Source: Tepidisphaeraceae bacterium
Lineage (GTDB): Bacteria; Planctomycetota; Phycisphaerae; Tepidisphaerales; Tepidisphaeraceae
Direction: 5' to 3'
DNA: 64,000 nucleotides
NCBI GenBank assembly: GCA_035998445.1
Contig: DASYHQ010000032.1
Span: forward strand, 62,001-126,000
This document shows positions 44,471 through 53,966 of this stretch, piece after piece. A model generated the notes under the pieces. It did no database searches. It saw only the letters and a program-made list of their open reading frames with translations, and was not told the DNA's origin. A program made the translations under genes and the position numbers. Numbering within the stretch: position 1 is the stretch's first letter; every line of letters starts with the position of its first letter.

Positions 44471-45292
44471 ATGTCACGCAAGACGCGTCTCGGCTTCACG
44501 CTGGTCGAACTGCTGGTCGTTATCGGGATCATCGCGCTGCTGATCAGTATGCTGTTGCCGGCGCTCAACGGTGCCAGGCGCTCGGCGGCCATGGTGAAAT
44601 GTGCATCAAACATGCGGCAGATCGGACTGGCCCTACAGCAATATGGCCTGCGCGACGGCGACCGCAATCCCGCGTCGTACTACAACCCTCAGTCGTACGA
44701 CTTGAACCGCAACGGCTCGGTTGAAGCCGGCGAGATTGGGCTGGTCGTCTACTGGCACCAGCGCATCCTTATCGACAAACTCGTGCCTGGCTTCGAAAGC
44801 CCGCAGGGAAGCGTGTTCCTCTGCCCGACGGACGAGGATCCGTTTCGCCCCTTCACATTTGCGACCGAGGTTGACCTGTTCAACACGAGTTACGGCATTA
44901 ACAACTTCATGACGATCTACGACGGCGCCCCTTGGTCGCCTACCGGGTACGGCGTCGACGACATCAGTGGTCATTCGTGGCCAAAGCGGTCGCAGGTGCG
45001 CAACAGCTCAACGAAACTGCTGGTCGGTGAAGTGCACAGCACGATCTTGTTCAGCCCGTGGTCTCCCAACACATTCACGGCTGCCAATAGCGACCAGGTC
45101 GAGTGGCCGCGCCACGGTAAGTCGGGAAGCAGGGGCCGGCTAAACGTGCTGTTCGCGGACGGTCACGTGACCGCGGTTGAGCAGGGCAAGGACATCGCCG
45201 GTTTGACCACCAACGACATCACTGGTCTCGATTTCGGATTCGGCCCGCAGGTCACTGCCAAGGCTGAACTGCAGTGGTACGTGAACAAGTAG
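44471..45292 (+). CDS. Pseudopilin-like secreted protein with type IV prepilin signal
   Basis: 273 residues. The leader [31 protein letters not shown] is a classical prepilin peptidase site with E5 of the mature protein. The body is a globular domain with [18 protein letters not shown] and the C-terminal [15 protein letters not shown]. These features match the abundant planctomycete pseudopilin-like proteins whose function is not established. The ATG at 44471 follows GGAG and begins the leader; the longer frame adds unrelated residues. It lies 70 bp upstream of the GH114-like gene on the same strand. Confidence 0.88.
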   Translation: MSRKTRLGFTLVELLVVIGIIALLISMLLPALNGARRSAAMVKCASNMRQIGLALQQYGLRDGDRNPASYYNPQSYDLNRNGSVEAGEIGLVVYWHQRILIDKLVPGFESPQGSVFLCPTDEDPFRPFTFATEVDLFNTSYGINNFMTIYDGAPWSPTGYGVDDISGHSWPKRSQVRNSSTKLLVGEVHSTILFSPWSPNTFTAANSDQVEWPRHGKSGSRGRLNVLFADGHVTAVEQGKDIAGLTTNDITGLDFGFGPQVTAKAELQWYVNK

Positions 45293-45362
45293 CCGTCGTC
45301 GCCCTCGTCCGCCGTCGATCATCTTCCGACACACGGCCCACCGCCTCCAAGGAGCATCAACC

Positions 45363-47255
45363 ATGCGCTTCCGCAGCTTCGCCGCCAATATCACCACCGG
45401 CCTCATTCTGACCCTTACCGCATCATCGTTGGCCGAATTGCATGCCGATCCAAAGGGCGATACGAACGACCCCACCCGTGATGTGACGTCAATCGAGACG
45501 ACCGAATCGGACGGCCGTCTCACCGTCAAGGTTACTGCAACCGGTGAGGGCGACTTCGGCACCTACCTGATCTTCTTCGACACCGACACGAAGGCCACCA
45601 CAGGCTTCCAGCCACCGGCCGAGCCGAAGTTTGGGTTCGAGATGCTCGTGAGCGGCGACCAGTTGCTCTCGCACAATGGTGACACGCGCGACGTGTGGGC
45701 TTGGGAGCCCGTGTCGGCGGTACAGCGACAGGTCGATGGAAACACGCTCGTCGTGACGATGGACTCGAGTTCGCTCCGGAGCAAGTCTGTAGATCTGGCC
45801 GTCTGGGCGATGAGCGCCGATTGGATGAACCGCCTGGACAAGGCCCCCGATACCAAGCCGATCCGCGTGACGCTGAACCCGAACGCAGCCCCCGCGACCA
45901 AGCCCACAGCCGAGATGGCGGCGCCGAAGGAGAATCGGCACTTGTCGGCACGCGCACGCGTGAAGGCTGCGGCCAGCTACTACTGCTACTACGGCTCGGG
46001 CAAGGTCGAGGAACTGTCACACTACGACGTGGTGGTGCTCCACTCGCCGCAGATGAAGCCGGCCGACATCAAACGGCTGAACGACGCCGGCGTCGTCACG
46101 GTCGGCTATATCAGCGTGGGAGAATCGGAACCGCCCAAGCCGCTAGAGGGCGATGGCACCGGGCCCGGCGGGTTCGCCAGCTTCTACTTCGATAAGGATA
46201 GCGACAACAAGCCGGACATGAACCCGATCTGGCTCAGCTACTATACGAACGCGAACGACCCCAAGTGGCGCGAGGACCGCGTCCGAGAGGCCCGCCGTCT
46301 GGTGAACGAAGATGGCTACCACGGCATCTTCCTCGACACGATCGACACCGCGATGGCCAATCCGGAAACTGCCCCTGGCATGGTGCAGCTCGTGCAGGAA
46401 TTGCGGGCGGCGCTGCCGGATGCGCCGATCGTGCTGAACCAGGGCTTCCCGCTCCTGCCTCTGCTGGCGCCGATCGCCGACGCGCTGATGCTGGAGAGCT
46501 ATACTGCCACGTACGACTTCGACAGCAAAACGTACATGATGAACTACCCGCAGTCGATCGATCACCACCTCTCGCGCACCCAGCGCGAGATCCTGCCCGT
46601 GCTCGAGAAGCACCCGCTGAAGGTGTTCGTGCTCGACTACGCGCCTGAGCACGAGGTCGAGCGCATCCAAGAGGCTGCCAACCGCGCCGCGACGTTCGGC
46701 TTCCTATTCGCGGCGGCGCCGATCAGCCTCGATTCGGTGTATGCCAACAATATCGTGGGCAAGCCCGACCGGAAGTGGCTCAAGAAGATGACGACCCCGG
46801 AACTGCTGGCGCTCAAGCTGTCGCAGACGGCCAACGGGTTCCCGGTCGGTACGTCGATCAAGCCGTCCAGCGCATATGCGGGTTACAAGATCGATCCGAT
46901 CGTCGATGGCGTGACGGATCGCACGACGCTGCATTGGTCAAAGGCCGCTTGGGCCTCGGCCGAAGATGAGGAGCCGGCTTGGATCGAATTTCAACTGCCC
47001 GAGCCACGCAAGGGCGGCGCGCTGCACATCGATTGGGAACCGTCGCACCCTTCCCGCGCCTTCACGGTGCAAGTGAAGCAGGGAGCCGATTCGACTTGGC
47101 GCGATACAAAGCGTACGACCGAAAACGACGCACGGGTGACAAAGGTCGAGTTGCCGAGCGAGCCGTACCAAGCGATCCGCATTCATCAGGAGCCGGGCGA
47201 AGGCAGCACCAACCGTCCCAATCTGATGTGGATTGCGCAGGTCTTCCTGAACTAG
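45363..47255 (+). CDS. Secreted GH114-like endo-galactosaminidase with flanking binding domains
   Basis: 630 residues. An N-terminal signal (ANITTGLILTLTASSLAELHA) is followed by a DOMON/CBM9-like module at about 40-165 (GTYLIFFDTDTKATTGFQPP). The catalytic TIM barrel at about 195-470 has YYGSGKVEELSHYDVVVLHS, VVTVGYISVGESEP, EDGYHGIFLDTIDTAM and DALMLESYTATYDF, matching endo-alpha-1,4-polygalactosaminidase-like proteins. A C-terminal F5/8-like module (VDGVTDRTTLHW, AIRIHQEPGEG) may bind glycans. AAGGAG precedes the ATG. It probably cleaves a galactosamine-containing exopolysaccharide. Confidence 0.82.
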   Translation: MRFRSFAANITTGLILTLTASSLAELHADPKGDTNDPTRDVTSIETTESDGRLTVKVTATGEGDFGTYLIFFDTDTKATTGFQPPAEPKFGFEMLVSGDQLLSHNGDTRDVWAWEPVSAVQRQVDGNTLVVTMDSSSLRSKSVDLAVWAMSADWMNRLDKAPDTKPIRVTLNPNAAPATKPTAEMAAPKENRHLSARARVKAAASYYCYYGSGKVEELSHYDVVVLHSPQMKPADIKRLNDAGVVTVGYISVGESEPPKPLEGDGTGPGGFASFYFDKDSDNKPDMNPIWLSYYTNANDPKWREDRVREARRLVNEDGYHGIFLDTIDTAMANPETAPGMVQLVQELRAALPDAPIVLNQGFPLLPLLAPIADALMLESYTATYDFDSKTYMMNYPQSIDHHLSRTQREILPVLEKHPLKVFVLDYAPEHEVERIQEAANRAATFGFLFAAAPISLDSVYANNIVGKPDRKWLKKMTTPELLALKLSQTANGFPVGTSIKPSSAYAGYKIDPIVDGVTDRTTLHWSKAAWASAEDEEPAWIEFQLPEPRKGGALHIDWEPSHPSRAFTVQVKQGADSTWRDTKRTTENDARVTKVELPSEPYQAIRIHQEPGEGSTNRPNLMWIAQVFLN

Positions 47256-47316
47256 TCGTCCGACAGCGCTAAAGTAGATAGCAGTTCGACCCACACTCGG
47301 CGGGAGCAAGGTTTCC

Positions 47317-48510
47317 ATGATACGCATCGCAGCAATTGGTTTGGGCGTTCGCGCCGCGTCGATGTTGTCGACGTTCATGCACGAAGATGCGACCGTCGCG
47401 CTCGCCGCCGTTGCCGATCCGGCTCCGGAAATGGTTCGGCAACAACTTAAGGGTCAGAAGGTGCCGTTCGACGGCACGCGGTTCTTCGATACCGCAGATG
47501 AGTTGCTTGAACACGCCGACGAGTTCGATGGCATCGTGATCGGAACGCGCTGCAACCTCCATACACCGCTCGCGATCAAGGTGGCGCCGACGGGGCTGCC
47601 GCTGTACCTCGAGAAGCCGGTGGGCATCGATTCCGAACAGCTTCAATCGCTGCATGACGCGTTCGTCGGCCGCGAGACGAGCGTGGTCGTCTCGTTTCCG
47701 CTGCGCATCACGCCGTTGATGACTCGGGTGATGAACATCGTCCATTCCGGCCGACTGGGCATTGTGAACCAGGTGCAGGCGTTCAACTACGTGCCGTACG
47801 GCGGCGTCTACTTTGGCAAGTGGTACCGCGACTACGACGTCACCGGTGGCCTATGGCTGCAGAAGGCGACGCACGACTTCGATTACATCAACCGCCTCGT
47901 GGGCGCCGCCCCGGTCGCCGTGGCCACGATGGGCACACGGCGCATTTACGGTGGGCACATGCCCGCCAACCTGCGCTGCTCGGCGTGCGACCGCGTCGAT
48001 GCCTGCCCGGAAAGCCCGAAGAACATCAGTGCTCGTGGTGATGACGGCGGCATGGGCCGCGACGATCACGAATGCGCCTTCAGCGACTCGATCCGCCACC
48101 ACGACGCGGCCTCGGCGCTCATTTCGTACGCCAACGGCGTGCACGCGTCGTACGCGCACAACTTCGTCACGCGTCGATCGGCCGGCTGGCGCGGCGCGCG
48201 CATCACGGGCTACAAGGCGACGCTCGAGTTCGAGTGGCACACGGAGACGATCCGCGTCACCGAACATCACGACAGCGCCGTCGACACGATCAAGGTCGAA
48301 GTCCCAAGCGGTCACCACGGCGGCGACACCGTGCTGGCGCAAAACTTCCTGGACGTGATCAAGGGCCGCGACGTCTCACACGCCACCCTCGCCGATGGCA
48401 TCCTCAGCGCCGCCATGTGCGTTGCCGCCCGGACGAGCGAGGAGCGCGGGACATTCGAACGCGTCGTGCTCCCTGCGAGCCGAAACCTGGCCAGTCCGAT
48501 CACCGCATAG
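47317..48510 (+). CDS. Gfo/Idh/MocA family oxidoreductase
   Basis: 397 residues. The Rossmann domain begins IRIAAIGLGVRAASM, a relaxed version of the GxGxxG loop. EKPVGIDSEQ gives the conserved EKP, and GGLWLQKATHDFDYINRLVG is the helix with the usual catalytic histidine. A middle insertion, LRCSACDRVDACPESP, contains three cysteines and may bind a metal. The GGGAG ribosome site lies upstream. It is 61 bp after the GH114-like gene and may act on the released sugar. Confidence 0.88.
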   Translation: MIRIAAIGLGVRAASMLSTFMHEDATVALAAVADPAPEMVRQQLKGQKVPFDGTRFFDTADELLEHADEFDGIVIGTRCNLHTPLAIKVAPTGLPLYLEKPVGIDSEQLQSLHDAFVGRETSVVVSFPLRITPLMTRVMNIVHSGRLGIVNQVQAFNYVPYGGVYFGKWYRDYDVTGGLWLQKATHDFDYINRLVGAAPVAVATMGTRRIYGGHMPANLRCSACDRVDACPESPKNISARGDDGGMGRDDHECAFSDSIRHHDAASALISYANGVHASYAHNFVTRRSAGWRGARITGYKATLEFEWHTETIRVTEHHDSAVDTIKVEVPSGHHGGDTVLAQNFLDVIKGRDVSHATLADGILSAAMCVAARTSEERGTFERVVLPASRNLASPITA

Positions 48511-48730
48511 AAGTGGCGGGCTGAAGAGCCAGACCTTCTGCGTGGTCATGCGGCCGCGCAGCGCCGGTCGTCTACTCAAGAGGATCGCTTGCAACCCATC
48601 GCGAAGCCCAATCTCCGCGCACGGAAACTAGGAAATTGCCACCCGCTGATGAGCAGGAAAATCTCGTCAAATTGGTGGGTGTTTCGAAACGGCGTTCAGA
48701 ATGAAAGCCCTTGGCGAGTCGTAACTTCAG
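48511..48730. other. Intergenic stretch before tRNA-Ala
   Basis: About 220 bases with no convincing frame, hairpin or repeat. Short frames crossing it overlap the tRNA and have no domain content. Confidence 0.45.
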
Positions 48731-48801
48731 TGGAGCTATGGGGATTTGAACCCCAAATTCAACCATGCCATGGTCGCGTGATCCCATTTCACTATAGCCC
48801 C
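48731..48801 (-). tRNA. tRNA-Ala (anticodon GGC)
   Basis: The minus strand folds into a complete cloverleaf. The acceptor stem GGGGCTA/TAGCTCC contains the G3-U70 pair that identifies alanine tRNA. The D arm is GTGA/TCAC. The anticodon arm CGACC-ATGGCAT-GGTTG has anticodon GGC. The T arm is TGGGG-TTCAAAT-CCCCA, with discriminator A. The 3' CCA is not encoded. Length is 71 nt. Confidence 0.95.
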
Positions 48802-48910
48802 GGGATTCTGCTGCCACGCCGTTGCCGGTGTGGAGCACATACTTTATAGCGGATGACCGGCAAGTCAAGCCGTGTTCATGCATCATCAGCAGTAGCGGGC
48901 TCCGCCGCGG

Positions 48911-49885
48911 CTACATCGGGCGGTTGACGACGAAGTCGGCCATCACGTCCATCGTCTGCAGCGCATCGGTTCGCGGCAGAATGGCAACCGTGTTGCGGGC
49001 CTTGTCGACTAATTGGCGGGCGCGGTTGACGGCGAAGTTGATCGAGTTGGACGGCAGGATCAGGTTGCGGATCTGCTCAGCCTTGTCGGGGTCGTTCCCG
49101 GTCAGCAGGGAGCGCAACAGGGAACGGTGCTCGGCCGGCGCGGTGCGCATGAAGTGGATCAACGGCAGCGTCATCTTGCCCTTGGCGACGTCGATGCCGA
49201 GCGTCTTCCCGACCACGCCGGTGTCGCCGACGATGTCCAAGACATCGTCCTGAATCTGGAACGCCATGCCGAGGGACAGGCCGTACGTCTCGAGCGCGGC
49301 GGTGTGCTCGGCGGGCGCGTTGTTGATCCACGCGCCCAAGTGACAGCAGGCGGCGCACAGACTGGCGGTCTTGCGGGTAATGATGCGGAGGTAGGTGTCC
49401 TCGTCCAGATCGTAGTTGCCGCGATTGTCGATCTGCAGCAGTTCGCCCTCCGCCAGTTGGTTCGTCGTGCGGCCGATCAGGCGGCTGGCGTACTGGCTTT
49501 GCAGGCTGCTGCAGAGGTGGAAGCTGTGACTGATCAGGAAGTCGCCCAGCAGCACTGCAGCCTCATTGCCGCGCAGGTGGTTGATGGTGGCGCCCTTGCG
49601 GCGAAGCTCGGCTTCGTCCAACACGTCGTCGTGGACCAGCGTGGCCATGTGAACCATCTCGACGACAGTCGCGAGGGTCGTGTGGGCGTCGGTCAGCCCA
49701 CCAGTTGCCTTGCCGGCCAGCAGCACGAGCGACGGCCGCAACATCTTCCCACGAAAACGGCTGACGTGCTTCACGAGCGTGTTCACGCAGCGCAGGTCGC
49801 TGGAGAGCTCGTCGTGAAAGCGTTGTTCGACCGCCTTCAGGTGTGGGCCGATGGATTCGGTGATGCTAGCCAAGGCGTCGGTCAT
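48911..49885 (-). CDS. Polyprenyl diphosphate synthase
   Basis: 324 residues, trans-isoprenyl diphosphate synthase. It elongates allylic diphosphates with isopentenyl diphosphate to the side chain of menaquinone. The first Asp-rich motif is LVHDDVLDEAELRRKGATIN and the second FQIQDDVLDIVGD. KMLRPSLVLLAGKATGG near the N-terminus binds diphosphate, and GKTLGIDVAKGKMTLPLIH is also conserved. It is not next to the other menaquinone genes (54691-58908) but in the same region. Chain length cannot be set from the sequence. It is close to, and divergent from, the cysteine desulfurase. Confidence 0.93.
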   Translation of the reverse strand: MTDALASITESIGPHLKAVEQRFHDELSSDLRCVNTLVKHVSRFRGKMLRPSLVLLAGKATGGLTDAHTTLATVVEMVHMATLVHDDVLDEAELRRKGATINHLRGNEAAVLLGDFLISHSFHLCSSLQSQYASRLIGRTTNQLAEGELLQIDNRGNYDLDEDTYLRIITRKTASLCAACCHLGAWINNAPAEHTAALETYGLSLGMAFQIQDDVLDIVGDTGVVGKTLGIDVAKGKMTLPLIHFMRTAPAEHRSLLRSLLTGNDPDKAEQIRNLILPSNSINFAVNRARQLVDKARNTVAILPRTDALQTMDVMADFVVNRPM

Positions 49886-50018
49886 GCGTCCTCCCGATAG
49901 TCGAGTATAAGGCAGACCGCGCGACGTTGCGATTCGCTGCGATAGTTTTTGAAAGGACTGAAATTGCCGACGGTTACGGCGTAACGCCAGTAAGCCAAAC
50001 GGCGTACAATCGGACGCG

Positions 50019-51170
50019 ATGCTACAGGTCTATCTCGATAACAACGCCACCACGCGGCCCGCGCCGGAAGCGATCGACGCGATGCTGCCTTTCCTACGCG
50101 AAGGCTACGGTAACCCATCCAGTGTTCACCGCTTTGGGCAATTGGCCCGGCAGGCGGTCGACCAGGCGCGAGGCCAGGTCGCGAAGCTTATCGGCGCAAC
50201 CGATGCGTCGCTCCTGTTTACCGGCGGTGGCACAGAATCCATAAACACTGCAGTGCGCGGCGTGCTGCGATCGCGCGCACCGCGCAACCGTGTCGTCATC
50301 AGTGCCGTCGAACATTCCGCGACGCGGGAACTGTGCCAGCAACTGGCGAAGGAAGGTGCGGAGATCGTCACGATCGCGGTCGCGCGCGATGGTTCACTGG
50401 ACTTGGATGAGTTGCGCAGCGCCATCACCGAGCAGACGGCCATCGTCTCCATTATGTGGGCCAACAATGAGACTGGCGTCATCTTTCCGGTGAAGGAGAT
50501 CGCCGAGATCTGCCGGGCTGCGAAGGTGGCGTTTCATTGCGACGCGACGCAGGCCATCGGTAAGGTGCCTGTGGACGTGATGGACGCCGGCGTCGATCTG
50601 ATGAGCTTCGCGTCGCACAAGTTCCACGGCCCCAAGGGAATCGGCGCGTTGTATGTGCGAAAGGGCCTGCGCGTCGCGCCGTTGCTGATCGGCGGGCCAC
50701 AGGAACGAGGGCGGCGGGGCGGCACGGAGAACGTGCCGGGCATCGTCGGAATGGGCGTGGCTGCGGAAGTGGCGCAGACTGCGATGGAGGAGATGCCACG
50801 GGTGGCGACGCTGCGCGACCGGCTGGAACGAGAAGTGCTGGCGAGCATTGCAGAGTCAGCGGTGAACGGCCGCATTGACCTGCGCGTGCCGAACACGACG
50901 AACATCGGCTTCCACCGGCTTGAAGCGGAGGCCATCCTGCTGTTGCTGAGCGAACAGGGCATCTACGCCAGCGCGGGCTCGGCCTGCAGCAGTGGAAGCC
51001 TGGAACCATCGCCAGTGTTGCTGGCGATGGGTATTGATCCAAGGTACGCCCACGGGTCGATCCGCTTCAGCCTATCGAAGTTCACGACGGACGAGGAGAT
51101 CGATCGCACGCTGGCGGTGTTGCCAGAGGTCATCGGCCGACTCCGGCGGGTACTGCCCGTCGCGGTATGA
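50019..51170 (+). CDS. Cysteine desulfurase (NifS/IscS family)
   Basis: 383 residues. This PLP enzyme removes sulfur from cysteine for Fe-S clusters and thio-modifications. Seen are YLDNNATTRPAPEAIDAM, EHSATRELCQQL with the PLP-stacking His, SIMWANNETGVI, HCDATQAIGKVP, the PLP lysine K201 in SFASHKFHGPKG, and the sulfur-carrying C323 in SAGSACSSGS. The short active-site loop places it in group I (NifS/IscS). No iscU or other Fe-S gene is adjacent. Radical-SAM MqnE nearby is one consumer of Fe-S clusters. Confidence 0.94.
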   Translation: MLQVYLDNNATTRPAPEAIDAMLPFLREGYGNPSSVHRFGQLARQAVDQARGQVAKLIGATDASLLFTGGGTESINTAVRGVLRSRAPRNRVVISAVEHSATRELCQQLAKEGAEIVTIAVARDGSLDLDELRSAITEQTAIVSIMWANNETGVIFPVKEIAEICRAAKVAFHCDATQAIGKVPVDVMDAGVDLMSFASHKFHGPKGIGALYVRKGLRVAPLLIGGPQERGRRGGTENVPGIVGMGVAAEVAQTAMEEMPRVATLRDRLEREVLASIAESAVNGRIDLRVPNTTNIGFHRLEAEAILLLLSEQGIYASAGSACSSGSLEPSPVLLAMGIDPRYAHGSIRFSLSKFTTDEEIDRTLAVLPEVIGRLRRVLPVAV

Positions 51171-51233
51171 CGCTGACACGCGGTACGGCAATTCTTGCCA
51201 TTTCACCCTGACCCCCCGACACTCCTGCCGACC

Positions 51234-52259
51234 ATGTTGAACGCTTTTGGTGGACCTGAACTGGTGGGGACGTTGCTGCTGATCGGCGCGGCGATGCTGA
51301 TCTACGCGGTGGCGTGGTCGGCGATCGACCTGGTGACCGATGATGCGGTTTCGCCCGGCTGGCTCGCGGTCGGCAGTTCGCTACCGCTAGCGGCGGTGGC
51401 GTGGGCGGGGGCGCTGTTGGGGCAGGCGGACTTCGTAATGGCGGTGGTGCTCGGAACGTCGATCGCGGGGCTGGCGATCATTGTCGGCACGGTGCTCACG
51501 GGGCCTTCGGAACTGGAACTACCGCCGTCGTCGCGTGCGTGGCCGTTACTGCTGCCGGTGGTATTGCTCTTGTTGATGATGGGCTTCGGCGCCCGCATTG
51601 GCCTACAGGAGGCCGCGATGCTCGCGGTGCTGGGGGCGGCGGTGGGAGCCGTGTGGCGCGCAGGTGACGCGTCGCCTACGTTGTTGACCGATGCGGACGT
51701 CGTCCCCGTCACCACCGCCCGCAGGCGGCTGGATGTTCTCGTTGTACTGCAGGCACTGCTCACGCTGCTGCTGGCCGTGGTGGCGGGGTGGCTGGCGGTG
51801 CGCGGGGCGCTCGACCTGTCTGCCGCCAGACGCGGGCTATCGCCGGGCGTCGTGGGCATTACGCTGATCTCGGCGATGCTGATGCTCCCCAGCGTGGGGA
51901 AGGCGACGTTCCTGAGCCAGACAAACCGCGCGGGCATCGCGATCGGCGCGCAGGTGGGTGCGGTACTGATCGCGCTCACGTTCATTCTGCCGGTCGCCGT
52001 CGTCGTCTGGTACGTGCGAACGGTAGCGCTGACCGATGCGGGCGCTGTCGATCCCTTCGAGATGGACAGGGTCGTGGCCATGCCGTTTGCGATCGGTTTT
52101 TGGCGGGTCGAGACGACCGTTCTGCTGGCGCTCGCGCTCCCGTTGCTACCCGTGGCTGCGCGACGGTGGAAGCCGGGCCGCACGGAAGGGCTCGTGTTGA
52201 TCTGCGGGTACGTCTATTACCTTCTACTGATCACGCGCGCAAGCAATCGCTGGCATTAA
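51234..52259 (+). CDS. Degenerate cation/Ca2+ exchanger-like membrane protein
   Basis: 341 residues with about ten hydrophobic segments in two halves separated by a hydrophilic loop near residue 145. The segment WLAVGSSLPLAAVAWAGALLGQADFVMAVVLGTSIAG closely follows the alpha-repeat of CaCA antiporters (VALGTSAPE...GNVLGSNI), but the key SxPE acid is Leu and the GN pair is lost. The second repeat (VGITLISAMLMLPSVGKA) is weaker still. Transport by the usual mechanism is therefore doubtful. The ATG at 51234 starts the first helix. The family call is by my reading of the pattern only. Confidence 0.5.
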   Translation: MLNAFGGPELVGTLLLIGAAMLIYAVAWSAIDLVTDDAVSPGWLAVGSSLPLAAVAWAGALLGQADFVMAVVLGTSIAGLAIIVGTVLTGPSELELPPSSRAWPLLLPVVLLLLMMGFGARIGLQEAAMLAVLGAAVGAVWRAGDASPTLLTDADVVPVTTARRRLDVLVVLQALLTLLLAVVAGWLAVRGALDLSAARRGLSPGVVGITLISAMLMLPSVGKATFLSQTNRAGIAIGAQVGAVLIALTFILPVAVVVWYVRTVALTDAGAVDPFEMDRVVAMPFAIGFWRVETTVLLALALPLLPVAARRWKPGRTEGLVLICGYVYYLLLITRASNRWH

Positions 52260-52336
52260 ACCGGTGTGGTACATTGATCGTCCTCCGGAACGAATGGATC
52301 GTTCTTGGTTTATCAGATAATGCGGAAAGGCAGCAC

Positions 52337-52996
52337 ATGGCACGGGTCGCGTTGATCGTTTGGGGCGGATGGGACGGACACCAACCGAAGCAGGTCGCCG
52401 AGATTTTCGAGCGCGTCCTGAAGCAGGATGGCTTCACAGTCGAAATGTCGGACACGCTCGACGCGTTTAAGAACGTCGGCAGCATGAACGACCTTAGGCT
52501 GATCGTGCCGGTCTGGACGATGGGTAAGCTTGCCAACGAGCAGGGCGAGCCGGTCTTTAAGGCCGTGCGTGAAAACGGCGTGGGCATCGCCGGTTGCCAT
52601 GGTGGCATGTGTGACTCGTTCCGCGAGAACACCGAGTGGCAGTTCATGACCGGTGGCCAGTGGGTCAGCCACCCCGGCAACGACGGCACCAAGTACCGCG
52701 TGAAGGTGCTGAACACCGGCAACGAAATCACGCAGGGCATCGGGGACTTCGACGTCTCCAGCGAACAATACTACATGCACGTCGACCCGGCGGCGCGCGT
52801 GCTGGCGACCACGGAAATGCCCGTGGCGGACGGCCCGCACGTGCCGAACGGGAAGTTCGACATGCCGGTCGTCTGGACGAAGTACTACGGCAAGGGCAAG
52901 GTCTTCTACAACTCGCTAGGCCATCAAGCGAACATCGTCGAGGCCGAGCCCTGCCTCACCCTCATGCGGCGTGGCTTCAACTGGGCCGCGAAGTAG
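52337..52996 (+). CDS. ThuA-domain protein
   Basis: 219 residues covering a single ThuA domain, a class I glutamine-amidotransferase-like fold first named from trehalose utilisation. Markers are ALIVWGGWDGHQPKQVAEIF, VGIAGCHGGMCDSFRENTEWQFMTGGQWVSHPG, VLATTEMPVADGPH and VVWTKYYGKGKVFYNSLGHQ. The function is unproven; it often travels with Gfo/Idh enzymes. A GGAAAGG ribosome site precedes the ATG at 52337, and the longer frame upstream overlaps the exchanger-like gene and is not used. Confidence 0.88.
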   Translation: MARVALIVWGGWDGHQPKQVAEIFERVLKQDGFTVEMSDTLDAFKNVGSMNDLRLIVPVWTMGKLANEQGEPVFKAVRENGVGIAGCHGGMCDSFRENTEWQFMTGGQWVSHPGNDGTKYRVKVLNTGNEITQGIGDFDVSSEQYYMHVDPAARVLATTEMPVADGPHVPNGKFDMPVVWTKYYGKGKVFYNSLGHQANIVEAEPCLTLMRRGFNWAAK

Positions 52997-53022
52997 CGCG
53001 GCGGCTACTCGCGTGAGGCTAC

Positions 53023-53910
53023 ATGACCGATGCACCAGCACCAGCACGATCGCGCCGACCCTGGCGACGGGGACGAAAGATCGCGCTGGCGCTGTTGACC
53101 GTTTACGCCCTCACCATGTTGTTCGGATGCCCCGCCGATCGGTTGTTGCTCTATCCTCGGCCGTCGGCGGAGTCGGTCTTCGATGCCTCGCCGCGTATGG
53201 TTGATTTCAACGGCGGCACGCTTGAGGTTTTCGTTGCGCGCTCGCCGGGCACCACGCGCAGCGAACCCGTTGCGTTCATGCTGGAGTTCACCGGCAACGC
53301 CACGCGCGCCGAAGACATCGCCGGTTGGGTCGCCTCGCGCTGGGGCGAGCGACCTGTGGAAACGTGGGTGATGAACTACCCCGGCTATGGTCGCAGCACG
53401 GGCGACGCGCGCCTGGCAGCCCTGGGGCCGGCGGCGCTGGCGACGTATGACGAACTGGCCAAGCTGGCCGCGGGCCGACCGATCGTGCTGGCTGGCAACA
53501 GCATGGGCAGCGCGGTGGCGCTACACGTCGCCACCCAGCGCCCGGTCGCCGGCTTAATCTTGCAGAATCCACCTCCACTGCGGCAGATCGTCCTGCGCGA
53601 CCACGGCTGGTGGAACCTGTGGCTGCTCGCCGGCCCGGTCGCTCTGAGCATCCCCGCTAGCCTCGATTCCGTCGCCCAAGCTCGCCAGGTGACGGTCCCT
53701 GCGATCTTCATCATGTCCGATTCAGATGAACTCGTTCGCCCCGCGCTGCAGCGGAAGATCCTCGAGGCTTACGCCGGTCCTCGACGCGTGATCACACTGG
53801 TTGGCAAAGGTCACAACGATTCCTTGGACCGACCGATGGAACTGAGAGAATTTGGTGAAGCATTAGACTGGCTCCTGTCCCGATCAATCGCGCCCGAACA
53901 ACAAGAATAG
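53023..53910 (+). CDS. Membrane-anchored alpha/beta-hydrolase
   Basis: 295 residues. An Arg-rich N-terminus and one hydrophobic segment (IALALLTVYALTMLFG, about 22-37) anchor or export it. The fold shows VMNYPGYGRSTGD, the nucleophile elbow GNSMGS with Ser160, the acid in IMSDSDELV and the histidine in VGKGHNDS, so the triad is complete. It resembles the BEM46/YfhR-like group of unknown substrate. It is 27 bp downstream of the ThuA gene and may share its transcript. Confidence 0.85.
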   Translation: MTDAPAPARSRRPWRRGRKIALALLTVYALTMLFGCPADRLLLYPRPSAESVFDASPRMVDFNGGTLEVFVARSPGTTRSEPVAFMLEFTGNATRAEDIAGWVASRWGERPVETWVMNYPGYGRSTGDARLAALGPAALATYDELAKLAAGRPIVLAGNSMGSAVALHVATQRPVAGLILQNPPPLRQIVLRDHGWWNLWLLAGPVALSIPASLDSVAQARQVTVPAIFIMSDSDELVRPALQRKILEAYAGPRRVITLVGKGHNDSLDRPMELREFGEALDWLLSRSIAPEQQE

Positions 53911-53966
53911 CGCACATCCGTCAGCGGAGCGCGCGCCTTAGCGATCGATACTTCCACCCCGGAAAC

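Noticed and set aside
48572-48886. Minus-strand frame spanning the tRNA-Ala region
   Set aside because: It overlaps the complete tRNA cloverleaf and has no protein features.
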